10,419 bases of DNA from an uncultured Burkholderiales bacterium. Lineage in GTDB: Bacteria; Pseudomonadota; Gammaproteobacteria; Burkholderiales; Thiobacillaceae. The notes below the pieces were generated by a model that saw only the letters and a list, made by a program, of their open reading frames with translations, made no database searches and had not been told where the DNA came from. A program made the position numbers and the translations under genes. The DNA is taken from assembly GCA_937925755.1 (NCBI GenBank), contig CALAMX010000067.1, positions 1 to 10,419 of the forward strand, given 5' to 3'. Positions 6,648 to 10,419 of the stretch are shown here, one piece after another. The first letter of the stretch is position 1. Each line of letters starts with the position of its first letter.

Positions 6648-7628
6648 ATGACCGTGACGTCTCTGATCGATCGATATGGCCGTCGCATCGAGTATCTGCG
6701 GCTTTCCGTCACCGACCGCTGCGACCTGCGCTGTGCCTACTGCATCCCCGAGGGGTTCAAAGGCTTCGAGGAGCCTGCGCATTGGCTGACCTTCGACGAG
6801 GTGGAACGCTTGCTCGCGGTTTTCGCCCGACTGGGACTCAAGCGCGTGCGTTTGACCGGCGGCGAGCCGCTGCTGCGCCGGCACGTCGATGACCTGGTGC
6901 GGCGCATCGCCGCCTTGCCCGGCATAGAGGACGTATCCTTGTCCACCAACGCCACGCAGCTTGCGAAGATGGCGCAAAAGCTCAAAGACGCTGGCGTCAC
7001 CCGGCTCAATGTCAGCCTGGATTCCCTGCGCCCCGAGACCGTGGCCAGAATCAATGGCCGGCCGGTGCTCGACGAGGTGCTGGCTGGCCTGCAGGCGGCA
7101 AGTGTCGTCGGGTTCGCGCCGATCAAGATCAACATGGTGGTCATGCGCGACAACGTCGACGAGGTCGACGACATGGTGGCGTTTTGTATGGACAAGGGCT
7201 ATGTCCTGCGTCTGATCGAGCTCATGCCCATGGGCGACACCGCTCGCAGAATGGGTTATGTCGATCTGCAGCCCATTCGACAGCGTCTGCAGGCGCACTT
7301 CGATCTCGTGGACACGGTGCTGCCTGGTGGCGGTCCGGCGCGCTATTTGGGCACGTCCGACGGCCGCTTCACCGTGGGCTTCATCACCCCGCTGTCGCAA
7401 CACTTCTGCGCCACCTGCAACCGCGTGCGGCTGACGGTGGATGGACAGTTACATCTGTGCCTAGGTCAGGAGGATCGGGTCGATTTCCGCAGCCTACTGC
7501 GCAGCGGCGCCAGCGACGAGGAGTTGGCTGCGGCCATCGGGCGGGCGATGGCGCTCAAGCCTGAGCGGCATGATTTCAACGAACAGCCGGAGAAGCTCAT
7601 CCGTTTCATGAACATGACCGGGGGTTGA
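6648..7628 (+). CDS. moaA: GTP 3',8-cyclase, molybdenum cofactor biosynthesis protein A
   Basis: A 326-residue radical-SAM enzyme that, with MoaC, converts GTP to cyclic pyranopterin monophosphate, the first step of molybdenum cofactor synthesis in the cytoplasm. The N-terminal 4Fe-4S/SAM motif CDLRCAYC gives Cys25, Cys29 and Cys32. LTGGEPLL (69-76) is the SAM-binding GGE motif. The C-terminal substrate cluster motif C-x2-C-x13-C is Cys254, Cys257 and Cys271. The conserved terminal Gly-Gly needed for catalysis is present (MTGG end). AGGA lies at 6636-6639, and the start is 13 nt after the upstream pseudogene stop. Length and motifs are normal. Placement beside aioBA suggests a local supply of cofactor for AioA and perhaps for the upstream molybdoenzyme; an extra copy of moaA elsewhere is likely but cannot be seen here. 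Confidence 0.96.
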   Translation: MTVTSLIDRYGRRIEYLRLSVTDRCDLRCAYCIPEGFKGFEEPAHWLTFDEVERLLAVFARLGLKRVRLTGGEPLLRRHVDDLVRRIAALPGIEDVSLSTNATQLAKMAQKLKDAGVTRLNVSLDSLRPETVARINGRPVLDEVLAGLQAASVVGFAPIKINMVVMRDNVDEVDDMVAFCMDKGYVLRLIELMPMGDTARRMGYVDLQPIRQRLQAHFDLVDTVLPGGGPARYLGTSDGRFTVGFITPLSQHFCATCNRVRLTVDGQLHLCLGQEDRVDFRSLLRSGASDEELAAAIGRAMALKPERHDFNEQPEKLIRFMNMTGG

Positions 7629-7647
7629 TCCATAGCCGACCGACTCC

Positions 7648-7678
7648 CATGGCCGGCCGGCAGGCGTTGCCGGTCATG
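7648..7678. other. Stem-loop between the convergent moaA and rhodanese genes
   Basis: CATGGCCGGC (7648-7657) can pair with GCCGGTCATG (7669-7678) through one G-U pair, leaving an 11-nt loop. It sits in the 65-bp gap between two convergent stops and could help end transcription, but there is no T run on either side, so it is not a standard intrinsic terminator. Confidence 0.35.
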
Positions 7679-7693
7679 CAGACGTTTACCGCC

Positions 7694-8629
7694 TCAAAGC
7701 GAGAATTCCTCGTCGTAGGGTGTCTCACCCACCACCACGGGGAGCGTGAAGGCCCTGTCCCAGATGCCCCAGCCACCGTTGAGCACGCGCACATCCTTGT
7801 AGCCCAAGGACTTTAGCTGCAACCAACCCAGGCTCATGCGGAAGCCATCGTGACAATAGAGATAGACCGTCTTGTCGCGCGGCACATCTTTGTATAAGGC
7901 GGCAAGCTCTTCGACCCCAAGCCACTTTTGCGTCTGGGGATCGGTGCCATCCAAACTCACCACGTTGATGGCACCGGGGATATGGCCACCTTGCACGGCA
8001 TGGCGGATGACCTTGCCGGTGTACATATCATGGGGACGGGCATCCACGAGCACTACGCTGGGGTCGCGGCGCGAGACCACGTCGTCGTAGACCTGGGGCC
8101 ACTCCACGTACAACTGGGGATTGGCAGGTTTGAGTCTGACGTTGCCGCGTTTCGGCGCCGGCGTCGGCGCCTGGGTTAGTTCATTGAACGCGGCCCACTC
8201 CTGGGCGCCCCCGTCCAGGATCTTCACACGGCTCATGTCGAAACCGTAGAGTTCGAGCAGGTAGTACAGCCGGGCGGTCAGGGCCGTGCGAGAGTCGTCG
8301 TAGAGCACCAGGGTGGAGTCGTCGTCTATGCCCCAGGCGCGCAGGGTCGCCTCGAATTTGTCTTTCGATGGAAACAGCATGATGGAGCGCCCATCGTTGT
8401 CACCCAAGTCTTTGAAGCGCTGCACCTGGATGGCGCCTGGGATGTGGCCTACGGTGTGGTAGCGGTGCGGGTGGTAGCGCACCTCCAAGATCACGAGTTT
8501 TGGGTTTTGCGCCTTCTCGGCGGCCAGCCAATCGGCATCCACCAGGAAGGATCGGTCGGCAAGGACAGCGGTGGACAGGCTAAGTAGCCATAGCAGGATA
8601 GGTAAGACGAAGGTACGGAGGGCCATCAT
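7694..8629 (-). CDS. Secreted tandem-domain rhodanese (thiosulfate/3-mercaptopyruvate-type sulfurtransferase)
   Basis: A 311-residue protein with a signal peptide (hydrophobic residues 8-24, cleavage expected after VLA), so it acts in the periplasm. Two rhodanese domains follow: domain 1 about residues 28-150 (GHIPGA at 61-66, with Asp in YDDSRTA instead of the catalytic Cys, as usual for the inactive half) and domain 2 about 175-300 (GGHIPGAINV near 214-223). The active-site loop is CHDGFRM with Cys259; the first loop residue is His where thiosulfate-type enzymes usually have Arg, so the sulfur donor is uncertain. The gene is convergent with moaA and preceded by GAGGAC about 4 nt before ATGATG (either Met may be used). 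In this context it could act on thiosulfate, polysulfide or thiolated arsenic species, but that is speculation; the family and location are clear. Confidence 0.9.
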   Translation of the reverse strand: MMALRTFVLPILLWLLSLSTAVLADRSFLVDADWLAAEKAQNPKLVILEVRYHPHRYHTVGHIPGAIQVQRFKDLGDNDGRSIMLFPSKDKFEATLRAWGIDDDSTLVLYDDSRTALTARLYYLLELYGFDMSRVKILDGGAQEWAAFNELTQAPTPAPKRGNVRLKPANPQLYVEWPQVYDDVVSRRDPSVVLVDARPHDMYTGKVIRHAVQGGHIPGAINVVSLDGTDPQTQKWLGVEELAALYKDVPRDKTVYLYCHDGFRMSLGWLQLKSLGYKDVRVLNGGWGIWDRAFTLPVVVGETPYDEEFSL

Positions 8630-9065
8630 GGAGTCCTCATTTGTCTTGGCAGCCGCGCACTATAGCCGAACTGACATCCCGGGCATATGATCGTAATCAG
8701 CCGTATTCGTTGGGTCGCCCCGCAACGCATCGCTGCAAAGGCCGCCAGCTCAAGCCTACACACATGTTACCGCTACTATACAGACGCTATTCTGCCACCA
8801 GGGCGGCCGAAGCCACAACGAAGTTTCGGCGTAGGCTAACTTCGGCTTTAGCCAAAGTTATGCGAGGCGAAGCCGAGCGGCCGGAGCCAACACCGCGCTT
8901 TGAGCCGAGCGCCCGCGCGGCCAGTTATGCAGTGCTTCCCTTATGGACAATCCGAGTTGAAGCCCTGTCGAAACCCCGTCGATTCAGTCATTGGTCGATG
9001 AAATTTCTGATAAAAACATAGACTTCGGCCGCATGCAACCGAGGTTTCGTAATGGGTATTCAGAG
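8630..9065. other. Divergent intergenic region holding a repeat copy
   Basis: About 436 bp separate the minus-strand rhodanese gene from the plus-strand regulator gene, so promoters for both should lie here. The central part (8804-8932) is the dispersed repeat. I see no clear -35/-10 pair, sigma-54 site or Fnr/Crp palindrome outside it, and no convincing coding frame; a plus-strand frame over 8641-9021 crosses the repeat and is probably chance. Confidence 0.5.
8804..8932 (-). repeat. Dispersed GC-rich repeat, right copy (inverted relative to 1861-1986)
   Basis: The reverse complement matches 1861-1986 at roughly 95 percent of positions outside a central hairpin, counted by eye. Its hairpin, TAACTTCGGCT/AGCCAAAGTTA (11 bp with one mismatch, TT loop), differs in sequence from the left copy's TAACCTGCC/GGCAGGTTA but keeps the fold and the TAAC/GTTA base. 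Only one unit is present here, against two in tandem on the left. The outer end continues into TGCTTCCCT, also seen at 2131-2139. Confidence 0.8.
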
Positions 9066-9725
9066 ATGACACAAAATCTGCCGCGCCCCCCGTCGATGTC
9101 GGTATCCCCCGCCTGGCTGCCTGCAGGGCTTGGCCCCCTGACCGAGGTCCATGCCTTGAGCAAAGGTGCGTCTCTGTTCCACCTCGGGCAGGCGGTGAGT
9201 CGGTTTTACTTCGTGCTCTCTGGTGAGTTGGCCGCCATCCGCTACATGCCCAACGGCGCCGAGGCAGTGATGCTGACCGCCCGCACCGGGGAGTTCTTTG
9301 CCGAGGCCAGTCTGTTTCTACCCACCTACACATGCGAGGCAAGGGCGATGACGGTTTGCCAGGTGCTGTCCTGGCCGGTGCAGGCCTTTCGCGATGCGCT
9401 CGCCAGTCATCCGGAGGCGGCGCTCGCCTTTACCCGAACCCTGGCGGTCAACCTGCGCCGTCAGTGTTCGCGGGTGGAACGTCTGCGCCTGAAGAGCGCC
9501 TCCGACCGGGTGCTGCACTATCTGACCTGCGAGGCCGGGCCGGATGGCTGGTGTGTGCTGGCCGGCACTCAGCAGAACTTGGCGACAGAACTGGCCCTGG
9601 AGCCGGAAACCCTTTACCGGGTACTGGCCCAGCTCGAAAAGACCGGCCGCATCGAGCGCGACATCGGCCAGGACATACGCCGCATCCGTCTGCTAGGGCG
9701 ACAAGGATTGGAATGCGCCCTGTGA
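9066..9725 (+). CDS. Crp/Fnr-family transcriptional regulator
   Basis: A 219-residue protein with the Crp/Fnr plan. The cyclic-nucleotide-binding-like beta roll spans about residues 15-110, including FYFVLSGEL and the GEFFAE phosphate-cassette region (75-80); a long dimer helix runs about 115-145; and a winged helix-turn-helix lies about 167-198, with PETLYRVLAQLEKTGRI as the recognition part. The Fnr N-terminal Cys cluster is absent, so it is not an oxygen-sensing 4Fe-4S protein, and the cassette lacks a clear cAMP-type Arg-Ser pair. The effector is therefore unknown. I chose ATG 9066 because it gives the usual family length; ATG 9033 or TTG 8991 would add 11 or 25 residues without family similarity. 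It is divergent from the rhodanese gene, a possible target. Several cysteines (90, 98, 134, 155, 163) leave thiol or arsenic sensing open, with no further support. Confidence 0.9.
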   Translation: MTQNLPRPPSMSVSPAWLPAGLGPLTEVHALSKGASLFHLGQAVSRFYFVLSGELAAIRYMPNGAEAVMLTARTGEFFAEASLFLPTYTCEARAMTVCQVLSWPVQAFRDALASHPEAALAFTRTLAVNLRRQCSRVERLRLKSASDRVLHYLTCEAGPDGWCVLAGTQQNLATELALEPETLYRVLAQLEKTGRIERDIGQDIRRIRLLGRQGLECAL

Positions 9726-10125
9726 AGCGCGGCGACCAAATCACCTGATCCGAATCATACCCATTGCAGCGGGTTTCCCATACCGTGCGCAAGCGGCATG
9801 TCGCTGCGGTCGCCAAAGTCATATGGGGTCCTATGAGTCACCCCCATCTTTCCGGGGCCGTCCTCGCGGCGTTCATCCCTACCATGGTCCGGTTGCCGCC
9901 TTTGCAACTAAAAGCGATCAGATGACTGCTCTGCTGTCCCCGACTGCCGCCAGGACCCTCCCGCGCCGGTCGTGCTGGCGTCTGCGGCCCGACTGACTGC
10001 CTGCTGGCAGAAATGGCGGGTTTTAGAGGCGCAAACCTCTGGCGCGCCCTGCGGCAGGGTGGCGTTCTCGCGGAGGGACCACGAAGTTATGCCAACGTAG
10101 CCCCTGGCCGCGTCACATGCACCGA
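9726..10125. other. Intergenic stretch without a recognisable gene
   Basis: About 400 bp with only short frames (for example a 30-codon frame from ATG 9834, product not recognised). It contains two adjacent hairpins, AGAGG/CCTCT with a CGCAAA loop (10025-10040) and CCCTG/CAGGG with a CGG loop (10047-10059), and a 7-bp inverted pair GGCGACC (9731-9737)/GGTCGCC (9808-9814). No promoter or RNA gene can be named. Confidence 0.4.
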
Positions 10126-10419
10126 TGTCGGGCAGTTGTGTGCGTCAAGTTGTGCAAATATGTCGGTCAGGTAATTGGTTGATTTCTTATGTGTCATGTC
10201 CCGTATGATTGTATGGTCGCTTCTGGAACAAGTCCGGTCTTCGCTGATACCATTCTTTCATGGCCTGCATGGGCGTGCGGGCATTGAGGGCAGCCTGGGG
10301 CAGATGATGGTTGTAGAGCCAAGCGTATCGCAAAAGGGTTTGCTCCAGGTCGTGGCCACTGAGGAAGTGATGGCTGCGCAGCACCTCTTCGATACGGCCG
10401 TTGAAGCGCTCCACCATCC
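10126..10419 (-). mobile_element. IS481-family insertion sequence, 3' end (runs off the right edge)
   Basis: The minus-strand transposase end (10187-10419) identifies the family. The sequence just past its stop is typical of an IS end region; TGTCGGGC at 10126 is a candidate terminal repeat because IS481 ends usually begin with TGT. The true boundary needs the other end of the element, so this coordinate is uncertain. Confidence 0.5.
10187..10419 (-). CDS. IS481-family transposase, C-terminal part
   Basis: About 77 C-terminal residues are visible and the rest lies beyond the right edge. MVERFNGRIEEVL, RYAWLYNHHLPQAAL and TPMQAMKEW are the end of a DDE integrase-core (rve) transposase of IS481 type, with the catalytic Glu region in VERFNGRIEE. 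The end GHDT matches the ending I remember for close relatives, so the C-terminus looks intact. Whether the full gene is functional cannot be told from this fragment. Confidence 0.88.
   Translation of the reverse strand, partial: MVERFNGRIEEVLRSHHFLSGHDLEQTLLRYAWLYNHHLPQAALNARTPMQAMKEWYQRRPDLFQKRPYNHTGHDT

Noticed and set aside
8641..9021. Plus-strand frame of 126 codons
   Set aside because: Crosses the dispersed repeat, has no recognisable domain and would occupy the only space for the divergent promoters.
9834..9926. Small 30-codon frame from ATG 9834
   Set aside because: No clear ribosome binding site and no recognisable product; chance is the simpler explanation.

Overview
The window reads as a G+C-rich proteobacterial chromosome segment, most likely betaproteobacterial (inference from the AioA/AioB type and overall gene style; no rRNA or marker gene confirms it). 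It is an arsenic and molybdenum-enzyme neighbourhood. The centre is a complete arsenite oxidase operon, aioB-aioA. It is preceded by a near-perfect sigma-54 (-24/-12) promoter with two candidate upstream activator sites and closed by an intrinsic terminator.

Left part (1-1821, all +): the 3' end of an NrfD/PsrC-type membrane quinol-oxidoreductase subunit, then a TorD-type molybdoenzyme chaperone, then a small membrane-anchored monohaem c-type cytochrome. This is the tail of an operon for a second molybdopterin oxidoreductase whose catalytic subunits lie off the left edge. The NrfD-TorD order is that of arxC-arxD (anaerobic arsenite oxidase), but tetrathionate, polysulfide or sulfite enzymes are also possible. 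A strong hairpin plus T7 terminator sits between the NrfD gene and the chaperone gene and probably lowers chaperone expression.

Middle-left (1822-2642): no convincing gene. It holds a dispersed GC-rich repeat, a 71-bp tandem duplication inside that repeat, a rearranged repeat fragment, and the aio control region. Middle (2643-7628, all +): aioB, aioA, terminator, a decayed DUF2189 membrane-protein gene, and moaA for molybdenum cofactor synthesis. Middle-right: a secreted tandem-rhodanese sulfurtransferase on the minus strand, convergent with moaA, and then a Crp/Fnr-family regulator on the plus strand. Between these two lies a second, inverted copy of the dispersed repeat. The aio-moaA-rhodanese block is therefore bracketed by about 130-bp inverted repeats. 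Right edge: the 3' end of an IS481-type transposase on the minus strand, after about 460 bp without a recognisable gene.

Working model (inference): AioBA oxidises arsenite in the periplasm and passes electrons to c-type cytochromes, while MoaA supports cofactor supply. The sigma-54 promoter implies an AioSR-type two-component activator encoded elsewhere. The upstream operon would be a second, quinone-linked molybdoenzyme. Repeats, an IS element and a decaying gene mark the region as a rearrangement-prone accessory locus.
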